In this document: piece after piece, positions 1 to 8,410 of the stretch
Position numbering within the stretch: position 1 is the first letter of the stretch
Layout: every line of letters begins with the position of its first letter
Origin: Bacteroidales bacterium
GTDB lineage: Bacteria; Bacteroidota; Bacteroidia; Bacteroidales; UBA932
Assembly: GCA_017614715.1 (NCBI GenBank)
Contig: JAGABI010000020.1
Location: forward strand, 1-53,179
Length of the DNA: 53,179 bases
Direction of reading: 5' to 3'
Made by a program: the position numbers and the translations under genes
The notes under the pieces: model-generated
Database searches by the model: none
What the model saw: only the letters and a program-made list of their open reading frames with translations
What the model was told of the DNA's origin: nothing

Positions 1-25
1 AACGGTACCCTGTCAGGGTACCGTT
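1..25. terminator. Perfect hairpin, probable terminator
   Basis: An 11-base stem (AACGGTACCCT at 1-11, AGGGTACCGTT at 15-25) closes on a 3-base loop. It lies just beyond the end of the minus-strand GH97 gene, so it probably ends that transcript. The bases that would follow it on the minus strand lie outside the window, so a U-run cannot be checked. Confidence 0.5.
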
Positions 26-97
26 GGTTTGCGTAATTCGTTGTGTGTCAGCGGGAAAGCAGCCGGTTAGGGTGCAGATCGTTGCCCCCAGCCCTGG

Positions 98-2071
98 CTA
101 GCGGGTGAGGACGATGGCAAAGCCGCCGCCGGAGGCCATGTGGATGTCGAGTTTGTCGCCGGCCTTGACGTCTTTGAACTCGTGTTTGAAGTCGGTGGCG
201 TGGCGGTCGGCATTGGCGCCGTCGCGGTAGATCTCGGCCTTCCAGGAACCGCTATCCAGGAAGCCCAGGTCGATGGAGACGTCGCGGGGATCCCAGTTGG
301 TGGTGCCGCCCACGTACCAGGTGTCGCCGCTCCGCTTAGCCATTATTACCGATTCGCCGACCTTGCCGTCAATGCCAAGGGTTTCGTCGAACACCGTGGG
401 GATACGGGAGATAAACGAAAGGCATTCGGGTTCTTTACGATAGGCAGAAGGTCCGTCGCATAACATACATAAGGGCGAGTCGAATATGACATATTCGCCC
501 AGCTGGTGGCAGCGGGTGCCCTGGCTCATGGGCTCGCGGCTCTTGAGGTAGGTGCTCTTGGAGCCGTTGCGCATTGCGCCCTGGGTGTAGTCCACTACGC
601 CGGAGGCCATACGGATATAGGGGAAGGTGACGTCGTTCAGCGGCATGTCTATCTCTATGCCGCTCCACTTCATATTTTCAAGGCCGAATACACCCTCATA
701 GTTCAGCACGTTGGGATAAGTGCGGTTGAGACCGTGGGGTTTGAAAGCACCGTGAAAGTCGAGCACCAGATGATATTTTGCAGCAATCCCGGCAGCCTCC
801 GTGAAGAAGTTCACCATAAGCTGGTCGTCACGGTTCATGAAATCGATTTTGAAGCCTTTGATACCCATCTTTGAGTAGTGGCTGCATACGTGCTCCATGT
901 CGCGATGGAAAGCGTAGTAGCCGACCCAGAGAATGATGCCCACACCCTTTTCATTGCCATAGGCTACGAGCTCTTCAAGGTCGATTTCCGGTACTATGTG
1001 GAAGAGGTCGGAATAGCCGCCCTGGCTCCAGCCGTCGTCCATGATAATGTATTCTATATTGTTTTCGGAGGCAAAGTCGATAAAGTGCTTGTAGGTGTCG
1101 TTGTTGATGCCGGCCACGAAGTCAACGCCGGTTACATAGAAACCGTTCCACCAGTCCCAGGCAACCTTTCCGGGCATTACCCAGCTGAAGTCAGAACCCT
1201 TTGCCGGGGCATCTCCCAGCCGGTAAACGATGTCGTTGGTTGCCATATCGATGTCCCGGGTAGTGACGGCAACGATTCTCCAGGGGAACTTTTCACCTGC
1301 CTTGCACTCTGCCAGATAATCGTAGCGGCTCTTGACAACCTCCTGGATGTTGTTGTATCCGCCCATTTCCAGCTCTTTGGGCCGCTGTGGCCATACGCCG
1401 TGCAGCGTGCTGCTGCCGTCGCCCTGAAGATACAATCCTGGGTAGTCATATAGTGCCGACTCCATGATGTTGATCTTGACACCGTTCGGTGCATCTATCA
1501 TCTGCGGCAGGAAGGCGAGCTTCTCCGGGTGGATTGCGCTCAGTGCAGAGTACTCATAGATATTCTCAAAGGACGATTCAAACTCGTTCCATGAGAATCC
1601 GGCCCAGGTGTTCCAGTCCCCTGCAAAGTTGAACTCCGCAGTCTCGCTCTTAACTTTGAAGGGCTTTTTGCTCTTGGAGACAAAGCGGTATGCGATGCAA
1701 TCGTCGTAAGCGCGGAAAATGACGTCGCAATCTTTATAGCTGAGCGTCAGTTCATTATAATGGTCGCGAACCTCGGCGCGCTTGTATGCTACAGGCCTGA
1801 AGGTTTCATTTGCGCTGCGTCGTGAGAACTTTTGCAATTTGCCGCCCCCATACACCGTGCCGTCGGTGAGTTTCATCTCTATGCGTGAATCCTTCATCAG
1901 GCAGTTCCCGTCGTGGAAAACAGAGTAGGAGAGGGTTTTACCTGCGGTGATGCTGGCCACAATATGGCCGTCTGGCGACATCACCTGAATGTTCTTGTCG
2001 GCCGCAGAAGCGGAGAAAGTGCCCGCCAGTACAAAGGCGGCCATGCAGAAAAACTTCAGAGTCTTTTTCAT
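98..2071 (-). CDS. Glycoside hydrolase family 97, retaining alpha-galactosidase-like
   Basis: Secreted 657-residue GH97 enzyme, expected to release alpha-linked galactose (or glucose) from glycans in the periplasm or at the surface. The N-terminus is a Sec signal peptide (about 1-23, ending ASA). A beta-sandwich is followed by the family's TIM barrel. GFKIDFMNRDDQ supplies Asp410, the position of the nucleophile in the retaining, alpha-galactosidase branch, and NYEGVFGLE supplies Glu459 as acid/base. The inverting SusB branch uses glutamates instead, so alpha-galactosidase is the better call; substrate remains inferred. Length is normal. It starts 15 bases after the DUF389 gene on the same strand, so the two may be cotranscribed. 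It sits 5 kb from the alpha-GalNAc/Gal locus and could supply it. Confidence 0.9.
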   Translation of the reverse strand: MKKTLKFFCMAAFVLAGTFSASAADKNIQVMSPDGHIVASITAGKTLSYSVFHDGNCLMKDSRIEMKLTDGTVYGGGKLQKFSRRSANETFRPVAYKRAEVRDHYNELTLSYKDCDVIFRAYDDCIAYRFVSKSKKPFKVKSETAEFNFAGDWNTWAGFSWNEFESSFENIYEYSALSAIHPEKLAFLPQMIDAPNGVKINIMESALYDYPGLYLQGDGSSTLHGVWPQRPKELEMGGYNNIQEVVKSRYDYLAECKAGEKFPWRIVAVTTRDIDMATNDIVYRLGDAPAKGSDFSWVMPGKVAWDWWNGFYVTGVDFVAGINNDTYKHFIDFASENNIEYIIMDDGWSQGGYSDLFHIVPEIDLEELVAYGNEKGVGIILWVGYYAFHRDMEHVCSHYSKMGIKGFKIDFMNRDDQLMVNFFTEAAGIAAKYHLVLDFHGAFKPHGLNRTYPNVLNYEGVFGLENMKWSGIEIDMPLNDVTFPYIRMASGVVDYTQGAMRNGSKSTYLKSREPMSQGTRCHQLGEYVIFDSPLCMLCDGPSAYRKEPECLSFISRIPTVFDETLGIDGKVGESVIMAKRSGDTWYVGGTTNWDPRDVSIDLGFLDSGSWKAEIYRDGANADRHATDFKHEFKDVKAGDKLDIHMASGGGFAIVLTR

Positions 2072-2086
2072 TATTGTCTGTGTTGG

Positions 2087-3430
2087 TTATTTAGTTTCTA
2101 TAAAATTGTTTACCACTACGGTGGTGTCCTCCAGACGGAGTTTGAGCCACTGCGTGATCTCTGCCATCTGCTCTGATGAGAGAGCCTCGGACGACTGGAC
2201 GATGGCGCTTGTTACGGGCACCTCTGTGATGCTGTCTGCCGCCATACGGGTGGCGGAGCCGCGGGAAAGGGAGAGACCGCTTACGACGGGGTACTTGTAT
2301 TGGAGCTCTTTGGTAATCTGGGTGCAGGGGATGGCTTCTCCCCGGCTCCGATTAAGCTGGTCTTCCAGTTCGCGGATACGGGCGTCCCTGGAGGCGATAG
2401 TTTCGCTGGCGCGCTCGTAAATCCCTTTCAGCAGTTCGTCTGCCTTGGCGCCGAAAGAGTTGACGCTGATGTCCAGCTTGTCCGGGTCGATGCCATGCCG
2501 GACGGCGGCGCCTCTCAGATATTCAATGTCGCCATCGGTAAGCTCCCCGGCAAAGAAAATCCTGGCTTTGCCGCCGGAGATGCTGTAGTTATAAATGTAC
2601 GCATCGCCAAAGGTCTTGTTCTCCTCTATGAAGTTGTGTACGTTGCGCTCTGTGTTATTGTTGCGGATCATGCCTATTGCGCCAATCACGCTGGGGATGA
2701 TTATGGCCAGCAGGATCAAAGAAGAAACTGTGTGGAACCTGCGGTTTTGCGGCGTGGCTTCGCCCACCCTTTCAAAACGGAGGTGGCGGGCGGTGAAATA
2801 GGTCGCCATCAAGATGAATACCGTGTTGATGAGGAAGAGGTAGAGCGCCCCCATCGCGTAGCGGAAGTTACCGCTGGCAAGCCCGAAGCCGACGGTGCAC
2901 AGAGGAGGCATCAGGGCGGTGGCGATTGCCACTCCGGAGATTACCGTGCCACGGTCCTTGCGGCTTAACTCCAGGGTGCCGGCAATACCGCCAAAGAAGG
3001 CGATGAACACGTCGTAAATAGTGGGGGAGGTGCGGGCAAGCAACTCTGTGGGGTTTGCCATCCTGAGCGGGGAAATCAGGAAATATACGGTCGCGGCCAG
3101 CAGGCTTACCACTACCATCACCAGATAATTCTTTAGGGCGGCTACGAGCAGATTCTGGTCGTTTATATACAGGGAAAGCCCCATCCCGAATATGGGCCCC
3201 ATCAGGGGAGAGATGAGCATCGCACCAATGATGACCGGGATAGAGTTTATGTTCAGGCCTACGGAGGCGATGATTATCGAGCAGGCCAGAATCCAGACGT
3301 TGGCTCCGCGGATATTTACTCCGCCACGGATTTTCTCTGCCGCCGCAACTGTGTCCAGCTGGTCTCCCACGGACGTAATGGCCCTGAAGCTAAGTCTTAT
3401 GGTATCCCATAACGATCTCTTTTCTCTCAT
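2087..3430 (-). CDS. DUF389 family inner-membrane protein
   Basis: A 447-residue membrane protein of the DUF389 (TIGR00341-like) family, whose function is not established. The N-terminal part (about 45-255) has six or seven hydrophobic helices, including the conserved stretch IIGAMLISPLMGPI (about 67-80) and an ATALMPPLCTVGFGLASG segment, both hallmarks of the family. The C-terminal 190 residues are soluble and contain a short coiled-coil stretch (near RDARIRELEDQL). A TATATTTG box on the minus strand at 3456-3463 gives a plausible promoter 26 bases before the start codon. The GH97 gene follows after 15 bases. No enzymatic motif is visible. Confidence 0.85.
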   Translation of the reverse strand: MREKRSLWDTIRLSFRAITSVGDQLDTVAAAEKIRGGVNIRGANVWILACSIIIASVGLNINSIPVIIGAMLISPLMGPIFGMGLSLYINDQNLLVAALKNYLVMVVVSLLAATVYFLISPLRMANPTELLARTSPTIYDVFIAFFGGIAGTLELSRKDRGTVISGVAIATALMPPLCTVGFGLASGNFRYAMGALYLFLINTVFILMATYFTARHLRFERVGEATPQNRRFHTVSSLILLAIIIPSVIGAIGMIRNNNTERNVHNFIEENKTFGDAYIYNYSISGGKARIFFAGELTDGDIEYLRGAAVRHGIDPDKLDISVNSFGAKADELLKGIYERASETIASRDARIRELEDQLNRSRGEAIPCTQITKELQYKYPVVSGLSLSRGSATRMAADSITEVPVTSAIVQSSEALSSEQMAEITQWLKLRLEDTTVVVNNFIETK

Positions 3431-3524
3431 GTCGTCATAGTGTTTGTGGCACTCACAAATATAGAAATTTTATGTTATCTGGGGAACATTCATTATATTC
3501 GCATAAAGGTGTTTGAAACTGTTT

Positions 3525-4226
3525 ATGGAACTAAAAGAATCGGTCAGGATACAGAATTCTATTCTGAATACTCTGGAAAAGAGGGCTTTGGTGTATATGG
3601 CGGGCAAGATGCCGGCCTGGGTCACCAGCGATATGATGACGTTTGTAGGGTGCATCGGTTCAGTGATGATTGGCCTGGGCTTCATCCTTACTAAGTTCAG
3701 TATTAACTGGCTCTGGCTCTCCATAGCGGGGCTGGTGGTCAACTGGTTCGGCGACTCGCTGGACGGCACCATCGCCCGGGTCAGGAAGGCGCAGCGCCCC
3801 GTGTATGGCTACTATCTGGACCATACGATGGACGTGGTAAACGAAATCATGATGTTCGTGGGGCTGGGCTTCTCCCCCCTGGTGCACCTGAATTTGGCCC
3901 TGGCCGCCTTTATCTGCTATCTGGCCCTCACCCTTAATGTGAGCATGAACAGCCACCTGCGCGGAGAGTTCAAGCTGACATACGCCAAGTTTGGCCCCAC
4001 CGAGTTCCGCCTGGTAATTATCATCGTTTGCCTGCTGTTCATCTTTGTGCCGGCTATAAGGAATTATGCCTGCCCCATTCACGTGATTGGCAACGATTTC
4101 GTGTTTGGCGTGTTTGACTGGATTGCGCTCTTCCTGGTAGTGGTGCTGGGTATTATCTGGGTCGCTACAATTATCTCGGACATACGTTATTACGCAAAGG
4201 CCGACCCGCCCAAGAACAATAATTGA
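3525..4226 (+). CDS. CDP-alcohol phosphatidyltransferase family protein
   Basis: Integral membrane enzyme that would transfer a phosphatidyl group from a CDP-alcohol to an acceptor alcohol in phospholipid synthesis. The metal-binding signature of the family, DG-x2-AR-x9-G-x3-D-x3-D, is complete around residues 80-104 (DGTIAR, then GYYLDHTMD). Five or six hydrophobic helices surround it. The acceptor (inositol, glycerophosphate or other) cannot be told from the motif. The ATG at 3525 is preferred; an in-frame TTG at 3513 would add four residues. The next gene, a PlsC-like acyltransferase, begins six bases after the stop, so the pair forms a small lipid-synthesis operon. Confidence 0.88.
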   Translation: MELKESVRIQNSILNTLEKRALVYMAGKMPAWVTSDMMTFVGCIGSVMIGLGFILTKFSINWLWLSIAGLVVNWFGDSLDGTIARVRKAQRPVYGYYLDHTMDVVNEIMMFVGLGFSPLVHLNLALAAFICYLALTLNVSMNSHLRGEFKLTYAKFGPTEFRLVIIIVCLLFIFVPAIRNYACPIHVIGNDFVFGVFDWIALFLVVVLGIIWVATIISDIRYYAKADPPKNNN

Positions 4227-4232
4227 TGCACT

Positions 4233-5117
4233 ATGGCTGCAGAACTTCTCCCGGTTTCTGAAATGGAGAAGGCCTCCCCCCTGCTGCGGGGGCGGTGTGG
4301 CAACGCTTTTGCCCGGTTTCTGCTGAATATATCTGAAATCACCGCCGTGCAGCACCTCTACGACGGTGCAGAGAGCTCCACCGGCCCCGATACCGCAGCG
4401 GGCCTGGTGAACGGGCTCAACCTTAAATATACCGTGAGCGGCCTGGAACGCCTTGAGCATCTCAAGGGGCCCTTTATCACCATAAGCAACCACCCCATCG
4501 GGAGTATGGACGGGGTGATACTGGTGGATCTGATGGGGCATCTTTATCCCGATTACAAGCTGCTGGTGAATCAGTTCCTGATGCGTGTGGAGGGGTTGCG
4601 CCCAAGTTTCATATCGGTGATGCCGACTCTTGACGAGCGTACCGGTCCGCAAACAGAGAGCATAAACGGCATCCGGCTGGCGATGCGCCATCTGCATGAC
4701 GGCCACCCGCTGGGATTTTTCCCCTCCGGCGCGGTGTCCGACTTCCTGTTTGGCACACCCCCCACGGTAACAGTGCCCTCCTGCGGCTATTTCCCCGACG
4801 GCTTTTCATACCGGGAGCCAAAGGTCCGGGACCGCGAGTGGCAGATGGCAATAATCAAACTGATAAAGAAAGTAAATGTGCCGGTGGTGCCCATCCGTTT
4901 TTTTGACGGCAATTCAATATTTTTCTACTATCTGGGAGCTCTTCACGGCTGGAAAGTACGTGTCACAAGGCTGCCTCACGAGGTGATGAACAAGCGGGGC
5001 AAAACCATCCGGATGGGGGTGGGGCCCGTAATTACCCCGGAGCAACAGGCTGCCTGCCAAACTCTTTCTGATTTGCGTACGTTGCTCCGCGCATCTGTAT
5101 ACGGTCAGCAGCCGTAG
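4233..5117 (+). CDS. PlsC-like glycerophospholipid acyltransferase
   Basis: A 294-residue acyltransferase of the lysophosphatidate-acyltransferase-like superfamily, expected to move an acyl chain to a lipid acceptor at the inner face of the membrane. The catalytic block is SNHPIGSMDG at 85-94; His87 and Asp93 are five residues apart, as in Bacteroidota relatives, rather than the classic HX4D. A second block, FFPSGAVSDF, matches the FPEG-type substrate motif. No clear transmembrane helix is seen. It follows the CDP-alcohol phosphatidyltransferase after six bases, which fits a shared lipid pathway. An ornithine-lipid or haemolysin-type acyltransferase is an alternative reading. Confidence 0.8.
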   Translation: MAAELLPVSEMEKASPLLRGRCGNAFARFLLNISEITAVQHLYDGAESSTGPDTAAGLVNGLNLKYTVSGLERLEHLKGPFITISNHPIGSMDGVILVDLMGHLYPDYKLLVNQFLMRVEGLRPSFISVMPTLDERTGPQTESINGIRLAMRHLHDGHPLGFFPSGAVSDFLFGTPPTVTVPSCGYFPDGFSYREPKVRDREWQMAIIKLIKKVNVPVVPIRFFDGNSIFFYYLGALHGWKVRVTRLPHEVMNKRGKTIRMGVGPVITPEQQAACQTLSDLRTLLRASVYGQQP

Positions 5118-5183
5118 TCTATTTCTCCCCGTAAATCAGGACTGAATCCGCCACGCCCTTGTACTTCTGCAGGGCATTTACTG

Positions 5184-6434
5184 TTACAGCATGGTCCGTT
5201 TCAGGTCTTCCCAGCGGTAGTAGGGGCCGCCGGGGAGGGTGGTGAGGCACACTTCGCGCTCGTTGACGTAGAGTTTTACAAGTACGTCGCCAGCTTTGTT
5301 GCGGTAGAATACCATCTGCAGGTTGCCGGCAAAGGGGCTGAACATCCAACCGCGCCAATGGGCGCTCTGCTCTATGTTGAGGCGCTCGCCGATGCCCTCT
5401 ATGCCCAGGCGGGCCAGAATGGCCAGCAGGTGGGTGTCGTGGCCAAAGCGCAGGTCTGCGCAGTAGTCGCCGCCTGCAATTGCCTCATCGGCCTTATCCA
5501 CGAAGTCTTTCATTGCAGCCGGTACCTCCGGCAGCGCCATGCGTCGGTCGCCGAATTCCACTGAATTGCACTCGCGCAGATAGAGAATCATAGCTGAATA
5601 CTCTGCATGCCAGTAGAGGTCATCCATGCTGAAAAGTCGCAGCAGGGTGTCGTCTTTCTCATAAGCGCCGCTGGCAATGGCCGCCTCAAATGTGCGCTTT
5701 GCAAAGTCCTGTGCCGAGCCAATCAGGGCGCGGCCCGCTTCGGGGTCGGTGAACACATTGGCCATGAATGTGACGGTGTCCAGCGGATGGGCCTCGGCGT
5801 GTGCGCGCAGGCAAGGCTCGGTGTCCTGTCGGATGTCGGGGGTGTCGCCGCCGCTCACATAGCGCATCAATTTCTCGCCGGTATCCCAGCCAATCTTAAG
5901 TTTAGGGTCCATGGCCCGCAGCTCGCTGGTAAAGGCCGCCATGCTGATTATGCAGCGCTGCGATGTGCTGGAGACGGCCCGGATGCGGCGCGAACCGTTG
6001 CGGAAAAGCTTCTTCTCGCGCAGGTACATGCGGTGTGCGATGCCGCTGTGCTCCTTAGCCCCCAGCGGGGTGAGGCGGCCGCCCATGTCGTCGTACAGGC
6101 GCACTATGTCGGCAAGAGTCACCCATGCTTTTTCGCCTTGGGCGGTGAGCAGACCAGCGTTGTGGGCGCGGGTGAACATGTCGAGGGCGCCGCGATAGCC
6201 GTCGGCTGGCCAGTCGCTGCGGGAACCGTGACGGCCATAGTGGCTTATGTAGAACGCTTTGTAACCTTTGGGCACGGGCGTCTCGGAGGCAGGAATCACC
6301 TCATAGGGGTCCAGCACCACGCTGCAACGAAATGGGTTCTCACAAATATCGGCCATCAGCCGCTCATCTTTCTCCTGCGCCATAGCCATCAAGCTCACCA
6401 GCGCAGATACAATAATCAGTAGGTATCTTTTCAT
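5184..6434 (-). CDS. Secreted histidine acid phosphatase (phytase-like)
   Basis: Periplasmic or secreted phosphomonoesterase of histidine phosphatase clade 2. The start at 6434 is chosen because it opens a clean signal peptide (MKRYLLIIVSALVSLMAMA, cut near residue 19-20); the frame stays open 35 codons further upstream but those residues look non-coding. The catalytic SHYGRHGSR motif is at 64-72 with the phospho-accepting His69, and FGHDTHLL supplies the later His-Asp pair used as proton donor. About 416 residues, normal for the clade. Substrate (phytate, sugar phosphates or others) cannot be decided. A minus-strand CAAATGTA (TACATTTG box) at 6440-6447 lies very close to the start codon. Confidence 0.85.
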   Translation of the reverse strand: MKRYLLIIVSALVSLMAMAQEKDERLMADICENPFRCSVVLDPYEVIPASETPVPKGYKAFYISHYGRHGSRSDWPADGYRGALDMFTRAHNAGLLTAQGEKAWVTLADIVRLYDDMGGRLTPLGAKEHSGIAHRMYLREKKLFRNGSRRIRAVSSTSQRCIISMAAFTSELRAMDPKLKIGWDTGEKLMRYVSGGDTPDIRQDTEPCLRAHAEAHPLDTVTFMANVFTDPEAGRALIGSAQDFAKRTFEAAIASGAYEKDDTLLRLFSMDDLYWHAEYSAMILYLRECNSVEFGDRRMALPEVPAAMKDFVDKADEAIAGGDYCADLRFGHDTHLLAILARLGIEGIGERLNIEQSAHWRGWMFSPFAGNLQMVFYRNKAGDVLVKLYVNEREVCLTTLPGGPYYRWEDLKRTML

Positions 6435-6488
6435 ACTTACAAATGTATATAAAAAGTTAAACATCGGATACGGCGGGCAGAAGCCTTT

Positions 6489-6852
6489 CGCTTGCAAATG
6501 GTTTGTTGCTAACTCTGCGTTCGGCTCCCCTCCATTCAAAAACGCCTATGCTCGGGGACTCGCTTCGCTCAGACATCCCTCGCATGGCCGGCGTTTTTTT
6601 CGATGCGGGCCGCTTCGCATCCGCTCAGCAACGCCTCACTCCGAAAATCGCACAAACCATTTCAAGCTACGGCTATTTCTGCCCGTCGCGCAGTCGGAGG
6701 TCGGCACTTGCCTCAAAGAAACCGTGGGCGCCCGTGCCCTCGTAAAACGGGAGGGGCCCGCAAGATGCTAGTTATCGCGCAGCGATGACGTAGCAGATTG
6801 TGGGAGGGATGGAGTGAGCGTAGCGAACGGAAGTTTCTGGAGGCAAGTGCCG
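6489..6852. repeat. Gene-free stretch with nested inverted repeats
   Basis: The interval 6435-6954 has no convincing gene. Three imperfect inverted repeats are visible: GCTTG(C)AAATGGTTTGT at 6490-6506 with ACAAACCATTTCAAGC at 6652-6667; AAAAACGCC at 6538-6546 with GGCGTTTTT at 6590-6598; and CGGCACTTGCCTC at 6702-6714 with GAGGCAAGTGCCG at 6840-6852. Smaller hairpins sit inside them, for example GTTATCGC/GCGATGAC near 6770-6789 and GATGCG/CGCATC near 6602-6621. GCCCGTCGC occurs at 6681-6689 and again at 6892-6900. Transcribed, this would fold extensively. It may be a dispersed intergenic repeat, a decayed mobile element or a structured RNA. Confidence 0.5.
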
Positions 6853-6907
6853 CCGCAGCATAGCGACGATGCCTTTACAAGCGGAGGCTAAGCCCGTCGC
6901 ATAACGA

Positions 6908-6933
6908 AAATGCCCGGCGGAAACCGGGCATTT
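6908..6933 (-). terminator. Rho-independent terminator of the GH109 operon
   Basis: AAATGCCCGG (6908-6917) and CCGGGCATTT (6924-6933) pair as a 10-base stem around a 6-base loop. Read on the minus strand, the hairpin lies just beyond the GH109 stop codon and ends in TTTTCGTT. It would end the minus-strand operon that starts at the PfkB kinase gene. Confidence 0.8.
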
Positions 6934-6954
6934 CGATTGGAATGGGTGTGAACC

Positions 6955-8394
6955 TTACTCTGCAGCGGGTTCTGCCTCAGACTCGGCTTCTGCCTTTGCA
7001 AAAGCGAAGGTTATGCCGTCGGTCTTGTCCCACTCGCCGCGGGTAAAATCGGGCATTACTACGGGCATAGAGCCGTGCTTGATGGATACCTCAGTGAGTT
7101 CTACCAGCGAGCTCCACTCAGCTGCATCGTAAACGTCCTGGTCCAGGGGGAGGCCGTAGTGGAGGCAGTAGAAGAGACGGTAGTCCATAATGAAGTCCAT
7201 TCCGCCGTGGCCGCCCACCTTGCGGGCAACCTCTTCCAGATCGGCCAGGATGGGGTGCTTGTAAGCCTCCATTATGGCATCGCGCTCAGCTTCGCTCATA
7301 TATTGCTCCGCATCAAGATTGTCGTATGCAACTTTTCCGACATCTTCACTGCCCAGTGCAAGCCCCTCGTTGGGATACTTGTTGGCAAAGCCCTTCGTGC
7401 CCACAACCTGATACATACGGCTGTATGGACGCGGGGTAACTACGTCATGCTCAACCAAAATGGTTTTGCCCTTCCTGGTGCGGATCATAGTGGTGGTATG
7501 GTCGCCGTTTGCATACTGGTATGCGCCCTCTCCGTAACGCTTGTCGGCAATTGCCTGCCCTGCAAAGGCATCGCTGTCCATTGCAACCAGCACATCCATC
7601 TTGTCGCCGCGGTGGATATTGATATCCTGGCAGATGGGGCCGATGCCGTGGGTGGGGTAGACGTCACCATGGTGTGCGCGGTTGTAAATCATGCGCCAGT
7701 CGCCCTGATAGCCGTCCCAGTAAGGGTCCAGATTGTGGCAGTAAGAGCCCTCTACGTGAACAATGTCGCCAAAGAGACCCTGCTGAATCATATTCAAGCA
7801 GTTGAGTTCAAAGAAGTCATAGCAGCAGTTCTCGAGCATCATGCAGTGCTTGCGGGTCCGCTCAGAAGTGTTTACCAGATCCCAGCACTCCTGGATGCTG
7901 GTGGCTGCGGGAACCTCGATTGCCACGTGCTTGCCGTGTTCCATGGCATAGACTGCGATGGGGGTGTGCAGCTGCCAGGGCACTGCCAGATATACCAGGT
8001 CGATATCGTCGCGCTCGCAGAGCTGCTTGTAGCCTTCTTCGCCGCTGAATTCATAAATTGCGCGGGGGGCGCCGAGCTCTTCAAGAACCTTCTGGGCCCT
8101 CTCCACCCTCTCCGGGTAAAGGTCGCAGAGGGCAACTACGGTTGCAAACTCCTGATAAGGCATGCGCCATACTGCGCCGGTACCGCGATCGCCGAGGCCT
8201 ACGAGACCTACGCGGACATTCTCTATCGGTTCAGCCGCAAAACCGAGCATGCTCTGCTGGTCTGCAGGGCGAGCAGGGGTGTTATAGACAATCTGGTTGT
8301 CCTTGATGGTATAGCCGTACGGGTCGGCAGGTTGTTTCTGGCATGCGCATGCAATAAGTGCAACAGCCGTGAGTGCAAACAGAATTCTTTTCAT
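6955..8394 (-). CDS. GH109 alpha-N-acetylgalactosaminidase (Gfo/Idh/MocA fold)
   Basis: NAD-dependent glycosidase that removes terminal alpha-GalNAc, as in blood-group-A-type glycans, by a transient oxidation mechanism. A lipoprotein-like signal is followed by a Rossmann domain with GLGDRG at 66-71. The family blocks are clear: AVPWQLHTP, LENCCYDFFELNCL, THGIGPICQDINIHRGD and KVGGHGGMDFIMDYRL, typical of GH109 rather than of ordinary sugar dehydrogenases. 479 residues, normal length, with an acidic Ala/Glu tail. It is the last gene of a minus-strand operon with the phosphatase lipoprotein, GH36 and PfkB kinase (gap 16 bases upstream). Together with agaS it is the main evidence that the locus targets GalNAc. 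Confidence 0.92.
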   Translation of the reverse strand: MKRILFALTAVALIACACQKQPADPYGYTIKDNQIVYNTPARPADQQSMLGFAAEPIENVRVGLVGLGDRGTGAVWRMPYQEFATVVALCDLYPERVERAQKVLEELGAPRAIYEFSGEEGYKQLCERDDIDLVYLAVPWQLHTPIAVYAMEHGKHVAIEVPAATSIQECWDLVNTSERTRKHCMMLENCCYDFFELNCLNMIQQGLFGDIVHVEGSYCHNLDPYWDGYQGDWRMIYNRAHHGDVYPTHGIGPICQDINIHRGDKMDVLVAMDSDAFAGQAIADKRYGEGAYQYANGDHTTTMIRTRKGKTILVEHDVVTPRPYSRMYQVVGTKGFANKYPNEGLALGSEDVGKVAYDNLDAEQYMSEAERDAIMEAYKHPILADLEEVARKVGGHGGMDFIMDYRLFYCLHYGLPLDQDVYDAAEWSSLVELTEVSIKHGSMPVVMPDFTRGEWDKTDGITFAFAKAEAESEAEPAAE

Positions 8395-8410
8395 ATTGTG
8401 TTACTAATGA

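Noticed and set aside
3660-4706. A 348-codon minus-strand open frame opposite the lipid-synthesis genes.
   Set aside because: It crosses two well-supported genes on the other strand and is rich in His and Gln, typical of antisense frames.
6503-6788. Short plus-strand frames within the structured gene-free stretch.
   Set aside because: Their sequences come from the inverted repeats, have no family features and no ribosome sites.
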